Source: Amycolatopsis arida | GTDB lineage: Bacteria > Actinomycetota > Actinomycetes > Mycobacteriales > Pseudonocardiaceae | NCBI RefSeq assembly: GCF_900115565.1 | Contig: NZ_FOWW01000004.1 | Coordinates: forward strand, 372,001-436,000 | DNA length: 64,000 bases | Direction of reading: 5' to 3' | Part shown: positions 1 to 8,800 of the stretch, in pieces | Numbering within the stretch: position 1 is the stretch's first letter | Layout: each line of letters starts with the position of its first letter | Notes under the pieces: model-generated | What the model saw: only the letters and a program-made list of their open reading frames with translations | Databases searched by the model: none | What the model was told of the DNA's origin: nothing | Position numbers and translations under genes: made by a program

Positions 1-805
1 CGAGCACGCTGGCCACCGAGGCCGGCAGGTGCCGTAGCGCGGTGATCCCCGCCAGGTAGGCCAGTACGGTGGACACCAGCGCCACCGCGACCAGCAGCAG
101 CCACACCGGCGGCCGCCACGGGCCGAACGCGGCCGGCGCGGCGAGCACCTCGGTCGGCCACGTCCACGGGGGAGCCACGGCGCAGACCGCGACCGCACCG
201 ATGATCATTCCCCAGGTGACCATGCCCAGCGGGTGCCGGCTGGCCACCCCGTGCTCGCCGAGCAGGAAGTACGCGGCCGAGCACAGCGCGGCGCCGAGCC
301 CGGCGAGCAGCCCGAGCCCGTCCAGCCGCAGCCCCTGGTGCACCTGCGCCACCATCGCCAGCCCGAGCATCGCCAGGCCGATGCCGGCCCACATCACCCT
401 GGGCAGCCGCACCCGCCGGACGAACCGCACCCACAACGCCACCAGCACCGGCGAGGTGAACTCCAGCAGGATCGCCACGCCGACCGGAACACGGGAGACG
501 GCCACGAAGTACAGCAGTTGCACGCCGGCCACCCCGAGCAGGCCGTACCCGGCGAGCAGCCTCCACTCCCCGCGGCGCACCCTCAGCAGCGCCGGCCGGA
601 CGAGTCCGACGCCGAGCGCCAGCACCACGGCGGAGAGGGCGATCCTGGCCGCGGCGACCTGTTCCGGCGCGAGCCCGGCGAGCATGGCCGGCTTGCCGAT
701 CGCTCCTGAGCTGCCGAAGCAGACCGAGGCGAGCAGGATCAGCAGCAGGCCACGGGCCTGGCTCGGGCTGAACGGCCGTGGGGGAGCGGAGACGTCGGTG
801 GTCAC
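1..805 (-). CDS. EamA-family (DMT) permease, cut by the window edge
   Basis: Read on the minus strand from a GTG at 805, an open frame runs off the left edge, so the C-terminus is missing. About 268 residues are visible. They contain a run of hydrophobic helices typical of the drug/metabolite transporter superfamily: a first helix with LLILLASVCFGSSGAIGKP, then two EamA repeats, the first ending near VAILLEFTSPVLVALWVRF and the second opening with LGLLAGLGAALCSAAYFLLG. Such proteins are ten-helix inner-membrane exporters of amino acids or metabolites; the substrate cannot be read from sequence. No Shine-Dalgarno sequence stands before the GTG, which may be leaderless. EamA membership is firm, the exact start less so. 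Confidence 0.85.
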   Translation of the reverse strand, partial: MTTDVSAPPRPFSPSQARGLLLILLASVCFGSSGAIGKPAMLAGLAPEQVAAARIALSAVVLALGVGLVRPALLRVRRGEWRLLAGYGLLGVAGVQLLYFVAVSRVPVGVAILLEFTSPVLVALWVRFVRRVRLPRVMWAGIGLAMLGLAMVAQVHQGLRLDGLGLLAGLGAALCSAAYFLLGEHGVASRHPLGMVTWGMIIGAVAVCAVAPPWTWPTEVLAAPAAFGPWRPPVWLLLVAVALVSTVLAYLAGITALRHLPASVASVL

Positions 806-1211
806 GCGCCGAAGGGTAGGTCGCCGACGACATCTCCCGGTACCTGATTTCGCTAACCGGTCATCCATGTTCACCGGTTATCGCAAGCCGCGAGGAGGCC
901 ATGCCCCCACGGCAACGACCGCCAAGCTCGGGCGCGGGGACGCCGCGTGCCACCACGGCTCCCGATGGGCCCCGCTGCGCGACGACGGCGAAGCCGCGCG
1001 GTAGGGGAGCGTTGAGCAAGCACAGTGCCGCGCGGCGTCTGCGTGGGGTGGTGGGGGAGAGGGGGGTGCCCCCGGAGGTCCCCGTGGTGGCGTCGAGTGT
1101 GACCAAGGGACCGTGGTGGCGGTGGGTGCCGTGGGGGCCGTGGCTGCCCGGGGACGGGCGGCTGGGCCGGTCGGTGCCGCGCGGTTTCCGTCGGGGTCGG
1201 TGCCGGGGCGG
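806..1211. other. Gene-free interval between the EamA permease and the acyltransferase
   Basis: No reading frame here has convincing codon bias or a recognisable product. The right half is G-rich on the plus strand with many GTGG and GGGG runs. The left half (about 880-1030) is of ordinary complexity and is open in several frames at once, as expected of non-coding high-GC DNA or of a dispersed intergenic repeat. It lies downstream of the acyltransferase (minus strand) and upstream of the permease start. Confidence 0.5.
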
Positions 1212-2084
1212 TCAGCGCTGGGGTTTCCAGGGGCTGACGGTGTCGGTGGGGCGGGTGGGGTCGTGGAACCGGGGAAGGTCGGGCTCGTCGCGGCGCAGCG
1301 GAACCAGGCCCTCGGTGATCGCCCGCATGATCCTGGCGTGCGCGCGCACGGCGCTGCCGGGCCGCCCTTCGGCGAACTCGCTCAGGTCGACCGGCTCGCC
1401 GAAGTGCACCCGGAGCGTGGGCCGGCGCAGCGGGGCGGTGAGCCCGGACCGGGCCAGCGGCAGGATGTCGGCCGGCCTGCTCACGGTCTCCGTGCCCCAG
1501 TACACCGCCTCGTGCGCGCCCCACTGGCTGATCGGCACCACCGGCACGCCGGCCGCCAGCGCCAGCCGGGCCGCGCCGGTCTTGCCCCGCTCCGGCCACA
1601 GCCCCGGGTCGTGGCTGATTCGGCCCTCGGGGTAGACGATGATCGGCGAGCGGGTGGCGCGCAACGCCTCGACGGCCGCGGCGAACTGCTCGATGGCCGC
1701 CGCCTTGCCGCGGTCCACTCGCAGGTGCCCACTGGCCCGCAGCGCCCGTCCGAGGACCGGTGTGTCGAGCAGGCCGCCGGCGAGCAGGAAGCGCGGCGCG
1801 AGACCGATCCGGCGGCAGGCCGCCATCAGCACGAAGGCGTCGAACACGCCGATGTGGTTGGCCGCCATCAGCAGCGGGCGCCCGCGCAGCTCGCGGGGTA
1901 TCCCACCGGTGACCCGCAGTCGCCCGACCAGGCGCACCAGGCCCGCGTCGAGGGCGAGTACGGTCCGCCACACCGCCGGTGGCCGGATGTCGCCCGGCTC
2001 GGGTTCGTCGACCTCGGTCGTGTCGGGTTGGGGTGTGTCGGGTTGGGGTGTGTCGCTGTCACGCGCGAACATGGTGCAGAGCAT
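1212..2084 (-). CDS. 1-acyl-sn-glycerol-3-phosphate acyltransferase family protein (PlsC-like)
   Basis: This 290-residue protein would transfer an acyl chain from acyl-CoA or acyl-ACP to a glycerolipid at the membrane. The HX4D catalytic motif is present as AANHIGVFDAF (about residues 75-85), followed by the substrate-binding YPEGRIS motif near residue 150 and a VVPISQWG block, the usual order for PlsC/LPLAT proteins. The N-terminal ~30 residues are acidic, proline-rich and repetitive (DTPQP twice) and lie outside the conserved fold. An alternative ATG starts four codons inside. A second, better-matching PlsC lies at 48372. The exact acyl acceptor is not deducible. Confidence 0.85.
   Translation of the reverse strand: MLCTMFARDSDTPQPDTPQPDTTEVDEPEPGDIRPPAVWRTVLALDAGLVRLVGRLRVTGGIPRELRGRPLLMAANHIGVFDAFVLMAACRRIGLAPRFLLAGGLLDTPVLGRALRASGHLRVDRGKAAAIEQFAAAVEALRATRSPIIVYPEGRISHDPGLWPERGKTGAARLALAAGVPVVPISQWGAHEAVYWGTETVSRPADILPLARSGLTAPLRRPTLRVHFGEPVDLSEFAEGRPGSAVRAHARIMRAITEGLVPLRRDEPDLPRFHDPTRPTDTVSPWKPQR
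2021..2050. repeat. Two perfect 15-bp tandem copies
   Basis: The unit TGTCGGGTTGGGGTG occurs twice in a row, in frame within the start of the acyltransferase gene, and duplicates the peptide DTPQP. It is a slippage-prone microsatellite-like tract that would change the N-terminal linker by five residues per unit. Confidence 0.85.
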
Positions 2085-2218
2085 GGCATGGCGCCAAGGC
2101 CCCGCCGGGCCGGTATCGGCGGTTCCGGCCGTACCTCGCCGCCGGGCCGCGGATGTTTGGCCTGGGGCCGGTGTGGCGACGGTGAACTCGTGGGCCTCAG
2201 GGGGCTACCGTAGGAGGC

Positions 2219-4693
2219 ATGGCGAGCGGGTCGGTGACGAAAGGGCGCGGCACGGCACGAGGCGGCAGGAGCCGGAAGGCGCCTGCCCGCGGCTCCCGTG
2301 GCGGTGGCCGGTCCCGGTCCGCGGCCCGCCGGCCGGCCACGCGCCGCCGCTCGTCCGGCGGTGCCTTCGCCCAGGCCGTGCGGGGCGGCTGGAGCCTGCT
2401 GGCCAAGGGCGTCGGCGGGCTGGCCAGGACGGTCGGGCGGGGCCGGGAGTTGGAGGCCGAGCACCGCCGGGACGGGCTCGCGCTCGCGCTGATCGCGCTC
2501 GGCCTCGTCGCCGCGGTCGGCGTGTGGTGGAAGGCCGCGGGGCCGGTCGGGCAGTGGGTGGCCGTGGGCACTCGCAGCGTGTTCGGTGCGGGTGCGGTGA
2601 CCCTGCCGCTGGTGCTGTTCGTGGTCGCCGTGGCGCTCATGCGCTCCGAGCCGCGGCCGGAGACGCGGCCGCGCATGGTGATCGGCGCGCTGCTGGTCAC
2701 GCTCTCCCTGCTGGGCCTGCTGCACCTGTTCAGCGGCCGGCCGGAGGCGTTCGAGGACCAGATGTACGCCGGCGGCTGGCTTGGCTGGCTGGGCGGTGGC
2801 CTGCTGGCCGAGGGGGTCACGCCGTGGGTCGCGGTGCCGCTGCTGGTGCTCGTGCTCGGCTACGGCGTGCTGGTGTTCACCGGCACGTCGGTGCGGCAGG
2901 TGCCGCGCCGGCTGCGCGAGTGGGGGATGGACCCCGATGAGCTGGCCGAGGAGCGGAGCGGGAAGGGCCGGGGGCGGTCCGGCGAGGACCCGGTCACCGA
3001 GGTCGACCCGGCGGCCGTGCGGCTGCGCAAGCCGTCCCGGCGGCGGCAGGGCGCCAGCGCGGGCGACGTCCCGGCGGAGCCGCCCGCCCCGGCGCCGACC
3101 CCGACTCCCACTCCGGCACCGGCGGCCAGGGCGCGGCCCGCCGAGCCGCCGGCGAAGGCCCGCGCCGCGCTCGCGGTGACCCGCACGGTGGAGGGCGACT
3201 ACCAGCTGCCCCCGGCGGACCTGCTGGAGGTCGGTGACGCGCCGAAGACCCGCAGCAAGGCCAACGACGCGATGATCGAGGCGATCACCGGGGTGCTCGA
3301 GCAGTTCAACGTCGACGCCCAGGTCACCGGCTTCACCCGGGGGCCGACGGTGACCCGGTACGAGGTGGAGCTCGGCCCCGGGGTGAAGGTCGAGAAGATC
3401 ACCGCGCTGACCAAGAACATCGCCTACGCCGCGGCCACCGACAACGTGCGGCTGCTGGCGCCGATCCCGGGGAAGTCGGCGGTCGGCATCGAGGTGCCCA
3501 ACGCCGATCGCGAGATGGTGCGGCTCGGCGACGTGCTCCGCGCGCCGGAGGCGGTGCGGGACAACCACCCGATGGTCATCGGGCTGGGCAAGGACATCGA
3601 GGGGCACTTCGTCACCGCGAACCTGACGAAGATGCCGCACCTGCTGGTGGCCGGGTCGACCGGTTCCGGTAAGTCGAGCTTCGTCAACTCGATGCTGGTG
3701 TCGCTGCTGTCGAGGGCGACGCCGGACGAGTGCCGGATGATCCTGATCGACCCGAAGATGGTCGAGCTGACCCCGTACGAGGGGATCCCGCACCTGATCA
3801 CGCCCATCATCACCCAGCCGAAGAAGGCCGCGGCGGCGCTGGCCTGGCTGGTGGAGGAGATGGAGCAGCGGTACCAGGACATGCAGGCCAACCGGGTGCG
3901 GCACATCGACGACTTCAACCGGAAGGTGCGGGCCGGAGAGATCACCGCGCCACCGGGAAGCGAGCGGGAGTACCGGCCGTACCCGTACATCATGGCGATC
4001 GTCGACGAGCTGGCCGACCTGATGATGACCGCGCCGCGCGACGTGGAGGACGCCATCGTGCGGATCACCCAGAAGGCTCGCGCCGCGGGGATCCACCTGG
4101 TGCTGGCCACGCAGCGGCCGTCGGTGGACGTCGTGACCGGGCTGATCAAGACGAACGTGCCGTCGCGGTTGGCGTTCGCGACGTCGTCGCTCACCGACTC
4201 GCGGGTCATCCTGGACCAGCCGGGCGCGGAGAAGCTGATCGGCATGGGCGACGCGCTCTACCTGCCGATGGGAGCCGGCAAGCCGATCCGGGTGCAGGGC
4301 GCGTTCGTCGGGGACGACGAGATCTCCGCGGTGGTGGGGTTCACCAAGGACCAGGCGCAGCCGGAGTACACGGAGGGCGTGACCGCCGCGAAGGCCGGCG
4401 AGAAGAAGGAGATCGACCCCGACATCGGCGACGACCTGGACGTGCTGCTGCAGGCCGCCGAGCTGGTGGTCACCTCGCAGTTCGGGTCGACCTCCATGTT
4501 GCAGCGCAAGCTCCGCGTCGGCTTCGCCAAGGCCGGGCGGCTGATGGACCTGCTGGAGACCAGGGGAGTGGTCGGCCCCTCGGAGGGCTCGAAGGCCCGC
4601 GACGTGCTGGTCAAGCCCGAGGATCTGGACTCGGTGCTGGCCACCATCCGCGGCACCGAGCCCCCCGCCGCCCCCAGCGAGGACGCACCGTAA
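2219..4693 (+). CDS. ftsK: DNA translocase FtsK/SpoIIIE
   Basis: The 824-residue translocase pumps chromosomal DNA through the closing septum and helps dimer resolution. A basic N-terminus is followed by four membrane helices (about residues 80-215), a proline/alanine-rich linker, then the motor. Walker A is GSTGSGKS at about residue 479 and Walker B is AIVDELADLM at about 593-602. The last 80 residues form the winged-helix gamma domain that reads KOPS sites (VTSQFGSTSMLQRKLRVGFA). The ATG at 2219 follows a strong AGGAGG seven bases upstream. A TACCGT box also ends seven bases before the ATG, so SD and -10 candidates overlap. The gene corresponds to Rv2748c, which in M. tuberculosis adjoins argA; here a defence relic and a phospholipase gene separate them. 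Confidence 0.97.
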   Translation: MASGSVTKGRGTARGGRSRKAPARGSRGGGRSRSAARRPATRRRSSGGAFAQAVRGGWSLLAKGVGGLARTVGRGRELEAEHRRDGLALALIALGLVAAVGVWWKAAGPVGQWVAVGTRSVFGAGAVTLPLVLFVVAVALMRSEPRPETRPRMVIGALLVTLSLLGLLHLFSGRPEAFEDQMYAGGWLGWLGGGLLAEGVTPWVAVPLLVLVLGYGVLVFTGTSVRQVPRRLREWGMDPDELAEERSGKGRGRSGEDPVTEVDPAAVRLRKPSRRRQGASAGDVPAEPPAPAPTPTPTPAPAARARPAEPPAKARAALAVTRTVEGDYQLPPADLLEVGDAPKTRSKANDAMIEAITGVLEQFNVDAQVTGFTRGPTVTRYEVELGPGVKVEKITALTKNIAYAAATDNVRLLAPIPGKSAVGIEVPNADREMVRLGDVLRAPEAVRDNHPMVIGLGKDIEGHFVTANLTKMPHLLVAGSTGSGKSSFVNSMLVSLLSRATPDECRMILIDPKMVELTPYEGIPHLITPIITQPKKAAAALAWLVEEMEQRYQDMQANRVRHIDDFNRKVRAGEITAPPGSEREYRPYPYIMAIVDELADLMMTAPRDVEDAIVRITQKARAAGIHLVLATQRPSVDVVTGLIKTNVPSRLAFATSSLTDSRVILDQPGAEKLIGMGDALYLPMGAGKPIRVQGAFVGDDEISAVVGFTKDQAQPEYTEGVTAAKAGEKKEIDPDIGDDLDVLLQAAELVVTSQFGSTSMLQRKLRVGFAKAGRLMDLLETRGVVGPSEGSKARDVLVKPEDLDSVLATIRGTEPPAAPSEDAP

Positions 4694-4732
4694 CCACCGG
4701 ATCGGAGGTGCTTTGCGGCCTCTCGTGCGGTT

Positions 4733-5180
4733 ACCGGTACGAGAGGCGGTGAAACCCGGCTGCTGTCGCTGCTCGCCGCGGCCGACGTGGGCATCACCGA
4801 CATCCATGTGGAGGAACGGCAAGGGGCGAGCGAGTCGCGAGCTCCTGGCTACGTCGTCTACGACGGGAAAAGCGCTCATGCGGTATCCGCGGAGCTCAAC
4901 AGCGGCGGATCATTCTCCGATCAGAACAGGGGCTGTCTCGCCTCCCGGCCGTTTCCCCGTCGGACCTGCTGTCCGCCCGCTGGCCCCGGACCGAGCTCAA
5001 GCTCTCGCACTCAGGGCAAGGCGAGCGCTTGGGGCTGGAGGAGGAGTCGGCGGGGACGCGGAACTGGCTGGTCCTGCTGCCCCACGTGCTGGAGGCCCTC
5101 GACAGTACCTCGGCGGCAGCTACGGCGCGGTGCCGGTGGTGGATCGGCAGGATGTCGTCGACGACATCCTCTCCCGATGA
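4733..5180 (+). pseudogene. Decayed AAA-family ATPase (AAA15/AbiLi-like) remnant
   Basis: Three pieces of one protein lie in order in three different frames. Frame 2 from 4733 reads GGETRLLSLLAAADVGITDI and on to HVEERQG, the segment before the signature helix in this ATPase family. Frame 1 (about 4981-5106) reads LKLSHSGQGERLGLEEESAG, then TRNWLVLLPHVLEALD, the characteristic SAGT region. Frame 3 from 5103 reads QYLGGSYGAVPVVDRQ and ends at a TGA (5178-5180), matching the usual C-terminal GRYGAVP end. The Walker B/DELDASLHP part and everything between is deleted at about 5100, and the N-terminal Walker A part is absent. Frameshifts plus deletions make it non-functional. It is coupled by ATGA to the RloB remnant. 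Family assignment rests on remembered motifs. Confidence 0.72.
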
Positions 5181-5407
5181 CCGCGGGGAGAATCGGCGCT
5201 CCCGCCGCCCACCCCGCCTCGAACCTCGCCAGGCGGCTCGTCCGGCACGTGCCGCACTACGACAAGGCCGACCTGCGGTTCACCGACTTCGCTCCGGGTG
5301 TGGAGACGGCGATCGAACGGGCGAGGGCACGCACCGCGGACTGGACCGCGGCCCACCGCCGGAACCCGTCGACCGGTGTCTGGGCATTGATGGAGCGCGT
5401 TCGATGA
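5177..5407 (+). pseudogene. RloB-like (AbiLii-like) C-terminal remnant
   Basis: A 76-codon open stretch starts at an ATG that overlaps the stop of the ATPase remnant (ATGA). Its second half reads RRLVRHVPHYDKADLRF, then VETAIERARARTADW and RRNPSTGVWALMERVR. This is the typical RloB C-terminus, with the YDK motif, an AIxRAR helix and a terminal NPSTxVxxLxE box. The N-terminal CEGETEx part of RloB, needed for the fold, is missing; the first 18 codons look like a deletion scar. RloB proteins pair with AAA15 ATPases in abortive-infection (AbiL-type) and restriction-associated loci, so this is the second half of the same relic. A short peptide could still be translated, but no activity is expected. 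Confidence 0.72.
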
Positions 5408-5447
5408 GGGCGAGCTCCTCGGTCGTGTACGTGGGCGGCGGGATCGC

Positions 5448-5888
5448 TCAGCTGGCGCCGAACTTGCGGACGGCCTGGTAGTAGGTCCAGGCGGCGCTGT
5501 CGCACTGCCAGCGGCCCGCGCAGATGGTCTTCATGTCGCCGTAGAAGTTGTCGTCGATGCGCTTGCGGTTGGTCTCGGTGAACCGGCTCTGCCGCTTGTA
5601 GTTGCGGTACCCGAAGTCGTGCCGGTGGCAGGCCCTGGTGAAGTCGTACCCGAGCGGCTTGTCCGGCGACCACGAGCACGCGTCCGACGACCAGTCGAGC
5701 ACGCCGGCGTGCGGCCGGTCGGCGCGCACCTGGGCGAACCGGCTCAGCGAGATCTCGAACAGATACCGATCGGTCACCGTCCTGGCGTCGACCGCCTGTG
5801 CGGTGCCGGCGCCGAGCACGACGGACAGGGCGATCGCGCCCACACCGGCCAGCTGGCGGGCACCGGAGCGCGGGGTGGTTCGGGTCAT
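5448..5888 (-). CDS. Secreted prokaryotic phospholipase A2
   Basis: The 146-residue precursor has a Sec signal peptide (basic MTRTTPRSGAR, hydrophobic core, cleavage after AQA near residue 32). The mature part carries the PLA2 active-site segment ACHRHDFGYRNYKRQ (about residues 86-100), in which the His-Asp pair is the catalytic dyad. Four cysteines (DACSW, RACHR, TICAG, WQCDS) are spaced for the two disulfides of Streptomyces violaceoruber-type PLA2. It would hydrolyse the sn-2 ester of phospholipids outside the cell. It points toward the defence relic and sits alone in accessory DNA between ftsK and argA, so it was probably acquired or retained independently of the housekeeping block. Confidence 0.93.
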   Translation of the reverse strand: MTRTTPRSGARQLAGVGAIALSVVLGAGTAQAVDARTVTDRYLFEISLSRFAQVRADRPHAGVLDWSSDACSWSPDKPLGYDFTRACHRHDFGYRNYKRQSRFTETNRKRIDDNFYGDMKTICAGRWQCDSAAWTYYQAVRKFGAS

Positions 5889-6023
5889 GGCAGGGCTCCC
5901 TCGCTGATTGCGACCGACGCGGGTGCGATCAGCGTCGAGCCCACCGCCGACAAGATCTACCGCTGACCGGCGGAATGCCGGTGAACTTCACCCCACTTCG
6001 AGGTGATTCGCCCGTTCAGGGCA

Positions 6024-6548
6024 TCACGAAGGGTGTTTGCCCAGGTGGAGCAGCATCCGCGTGTTGCCCAGCGTGTTCGGCTTCACGAACGGCAGGTCGA
6101 GGAACTCGGCGACCCCGGCGTCGGGGGACCGGCGCATCTCCTCGTACACCTCGCGCGGCACCGGCGTCCCCTCGATCTTGGCGAACCCGTGCCGGGCGAA
6201 GAACTCCGTCTCGAACGTCAACACGAAGATCCGCGTGAGGCCCAGCTCACCGGCCAGGTCGATGAGCCGCCCCACCAGCGCGTGCCCGATCCCGCGCCCG
6301 CGCATCGCCCGGTCGACCGCGACCGTCCGGATCTCGGCGAGGTCCTCCCACAGCACGTGCAGCGCGCCGCAGCCCACCACCCTGCCGTCGAGCTCGGCGA
6401 CCCAGAACTCCTGCACGTCCTCGTAGAGCGTCACCAGCTCCTTCTCGAGCAGCACCCGGCCCGCGTCGGAGTCGACCAACTGCTTGATGGTGCGGACGTC
6501 GCCGATCCGCGCGCGGCGGACGGCGACCGGTGGAGTTTCGGCGGCCAC
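6024..6548 (-). CDS. argA: Amino-acid N-acetyltransferase (GNAT, ArgA type)
   Basis: This 174-residue GNAT enzyme matches in length and order the mycobacterial stand-alone L-glutamate N-acetyltransferase (Rv2747), the first step of arginine synthesis. The acetyl-CoA binding motif A is AVDRAMRGRGIGHALVGRLI (about residues 78-97), followed by FETEFFARHGFAKIEGTPVP, the part shared with the acetyltransferase domain of N-acetylglutamate synthases. It begins at an ATG at 6548 and reads toward the phospholipase. Its place near ftsK and pgsA is the conserved actinobacterial context, which supports the call. A generic GNAT function cannot be excluded from sequence alone. Confidence 0.85.
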   Translation of the reverse strand: MAAETPPVAVRRARIGDVRTIKQLVDSDAGRVLLEKELVTLYEDVQEFWVAELDGRVVGCGALHVLWEDLAEIRTVAVDRAMRGRGIGHALVGRLIDLAGELGLTRIFVLTFETEFFARHGFAKIEGTPVPREVYEEMRRSPDAGVAEFLDLPFVKPNTLGNTRMLLHLGKHPS

Positions 6549-6713
6549 GCCGACAACCTATCCCGGTGGTGCCCGCGTGTTATCCCGGTGGTGACCGCGT
6601 GCCACCGGTGGCGCACCTGCACGCGGGACCGCGCTGTTGAGCGTGCAATCATCGTGTGCCACCCGACAGGTGGCCACCTTCACCCGGTCGTGCAGTAACG
6701 GAGGCCCGCGCGC

Positions 6714-8762
6714 ATGAGTCTGCCTGGATCGGAGGTCCTGCGCGTTGCTCCGTCCGGGGGTGCCCGGCCCGAGCCCCGGCGCTACCGCCCCGAACTGCAG
6801 GGGTTGCGCGCCCTCGCCGTGCTGCTGGTGGTCGTCTACCACGTCTGGCTGGACCGGGTCTCCGGTGGGGTGGACGTGTTCTTCGTGTTGTCGGGGTTCC
6901 TGATCACCGGGCAGTTGGTGCGGTCGTGTGCGCGGGGTGGGATCCGGTTCCGGCCGATGTGGGGTCGGATGATTCGGCGGTTGTTCCCGGCGGCGTTGAC
7001 GGTGCTGCTGGCGGTGATGGCCGTCAGCTTCGTCCTCCTCCCGGAGAGCCGCTGGTTCCAGACCATCCGCGAGGTCGTGGCCTCCGCGCTGTACCTGGAG
7101 AACTGGCAGCTCGTCGCCGACTCGACCGACTACTTCGCCCAGCACAACACCGCCAGTGTGGTGCAGCACTTCTGGTCGTTGTCGATCCAGGGCCAGTTCT
7201 ACGTGGTGTGGCCGGTGCTGGTGGCGGGGTTGGCGTTGCTGGCGGTGCGGTTGCGGCGTGGGCTGCGGCCGGTGCTGGTGGGTGTGTTCGGTGTGGTGTT
7301 CGCCGGGAGCCTGGCGGTGTCGGTGTGGTTGACCGCGGTGGACCAGCCGATGGCCTATTTCCACTCGGCCACCCGGGTGTGGGAGTTCGCGCTGGGTGGG
7401 TTGCTGGCGTTGGTGATCGACGCGGTTCGGCTGCCCCGGGTAGCCCGGTGGGTGCTGGGCTGGTTGGGTGTGGTCGGGCTGGTGTCGTGCGGGTTGGTGC
7501 TGCAGGTGGGCACGGTGTTTCCGGGGTGGGCGGCGTTGTGGCCGACGCTGTCGGCGGTGGCGGTGGTGACCGCCGGCGCGACCGGCAGCCGCAGCGGCGC
7601 CGACCGGTTGCTGTCGACCCGCCCGTTGGAGTACCTGGGCAACCTCAGCTACGCCCTCTACCTCTGGCACTGGCCCGTCCTGCTCTTCTACCTCGTCGCG
7701 CGCGATGAGGAGCGGGTCGGGTTGCGTGGCGGAGCGGTCGTCATCGGGGTGTCCCTGGGGCTGTCCGTGCTCACCTACCACCTCGTGGAGACACCGGTCC
7801 GGCGGTGGTCGCCCGCCGGTGGCCGCTCCTGGCCCGCCTACCGGCTCGGCGTGCTCATGCTCGCGCCCGTGCTGCTGACCGCCGCCGCCTGGCAGGTCGT
7901 CGCCATCGAGAAGGCGAGCGCCTACGCGCTCACCACCGACGACCCCGACCACCCCGGCGCGCTGGCCCGCGAGCCGGGGTTCGAGTACTGGGGCGCCGAC
8001 GACGTGCCGCTCGTGCCGTCGTTCGTCGGGGTGCCCCAGGACTGGGCGATCATTCCGAACCAGGACTGCACGATCTCCCCACGCAACCCCGACCTGCGGA
8101 TGTGCCGCAACTGGGTGGAGGGCGTGCCCGACCGCCGGATCGTGGTCGTCGGCGACTCGCACGTGGAGCAGTACCTGGCCGCGCTGGTCCCGATCGCGGA
8201 GGACCGGAACTGGGAGGTCACCGCGATGCTGCGGGGTGCGTGCCCGTTCTCCACCGACTCGGAGGCCCGCCCGGGTGACCAGCGCTGTGTCGACTGGAAC
8301 GCCGACGTCGTCCAGGAGATCGTCGGCACTCGACCGGACGCCGTGGTGACGCTGGCCAGCCGCGAGGTGCGGGTGGGCCTGACCGAGCAGACCCCGCCTG
8401 GCTTCGTGACCCAGTGGCGGACGCTGGAGCGTGCCGGGATCCCGGTGCTGGCCGTGCGGGACAACCCGCGCTACGACTTCAAGCCGTCGGCCTGCGTGGA
8501 ACAGCACGGTGTCGACGACCCGCGCTGTGCCACGCCGCGTGCCGAGCTGTACTCCGCCGAACCGCCCTGGTCCGGCATCCCCGACCCGCCGGCGAACGTG
8601 ACGTTCCTGGACTTCACCGACTATCTCTGCACCGAGACGGTCTGCCCGCCGGCGATCGGCAACGTGCTGGTGTACCTGGACGACAACCACCTCAGCGCCA
8701 CCTACGTGCGCACCATGACGCCGATCGTCGAGCGGGAGGTGCTCGCGGCGCTCGGGTGGTGA
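6714..8762 (+). CDS. Acyltransferase-3 / SGNH fusion (OafA-YrhL type O-acetyltransferase)
   Basis: The 682-residue protein combines an N-terminal integral-membrane acyltransferase-3 domain (about residues 20-390) with a C-terminal extracytoplasmic SGNH hydrolase-like domain (about 430-682). The opening RYRPELQGLRALAVLLVVVY with the GGVDVFFVLSGFLITGQL motif is diagnostic of the family. In the SGNH part, VVVGDSHVEQY (about residue 480) holds the GDSH nucleophile block and DDNHLSATY near the C-terminus holds the Asp-x-x-His pair. Such proteins move acetyl groups across the membrane onto cell-wall polysaccharide, peptidoglycan or glycolipid; the acceptor is unknown. It stands between argA and rimO, which are close together in relatives, and looks like an insertion in the conserved block. 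Confidence 0.92.
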   Translation: MSLPGSEVLRVAPSGGARPEPRRYRPELQGLRALAVLLVVVYHVWLDRVSGGVDVFFVLSGFLITGQLVRSCARGGIRFRPMWGRMIRRLFPAALTVLLAVMAVSFVLLPESRWFQTIREVVASALYLENWQLVADSTDYFAQHNTASVVQHFWSLSIQGQFYVVWPVLVAGLALLAVRLRRGLRPVLVGVFGVVFAGSLAVSVWLTAVDQPMAYFHSATRVWEFALGGLLALVIDAVRLPRVARWVLGWLGVVGLVSCGLVLQVGTVFPGWAALWPTLSAVAVVTAGATGSRSGADRLLSTRPLEYLGNLSYALYLWHWPVLLFYLVARDEERVGLRGGAVVIGVSLGLSVLTYHLVETPVRRWSPAGGRSWPAYRLGVLMLAPVLLTAAAWQVVAIEKASAYALTTDDPDHPGALAREPGFEYWGADDVPLVPSFVGVPQDWAIIPNQDCTISPRNPDLRMCRNWVEGVPDRRIVVVGDSHVEQYLAALVPIAEDRNWEVTAMLRGACPFSTDSEARPGDQRCVDWNADVVQEIVGTRPDAVVTLASREVRVGLTEQTPPGFVTQWRTLERAGIPVLAVRDNPRYDFKPSACVEQHGVDDPRCATPRAELYSAEPPWSGIPDPPANVTFLDFTDYLCTETVCPPAIGNVLVYLDDNHLSATYVRTMTPIVEREVLAALGW

Positions 8763-8800
8763 CGCGGCGGGCGCCCCGCCTCGCCCGCCCGCCCGGCGGT

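Noticed and set aside
1868-4879. Minus-strand open frame of 1003 codons over ftsK
   Set aside because: It is antisense to ftsK, which has full domain support and a strong SD; the composition (His, Arg, Asp, Gly) is that of a shadow frame.
4787-5407. A single 206-codon hypothetical gene
   Set aside because: The middle of this frame is Arg/Pro-rich noise; family motifs lie in other frames there, so two decayed genes explain the sequence better.
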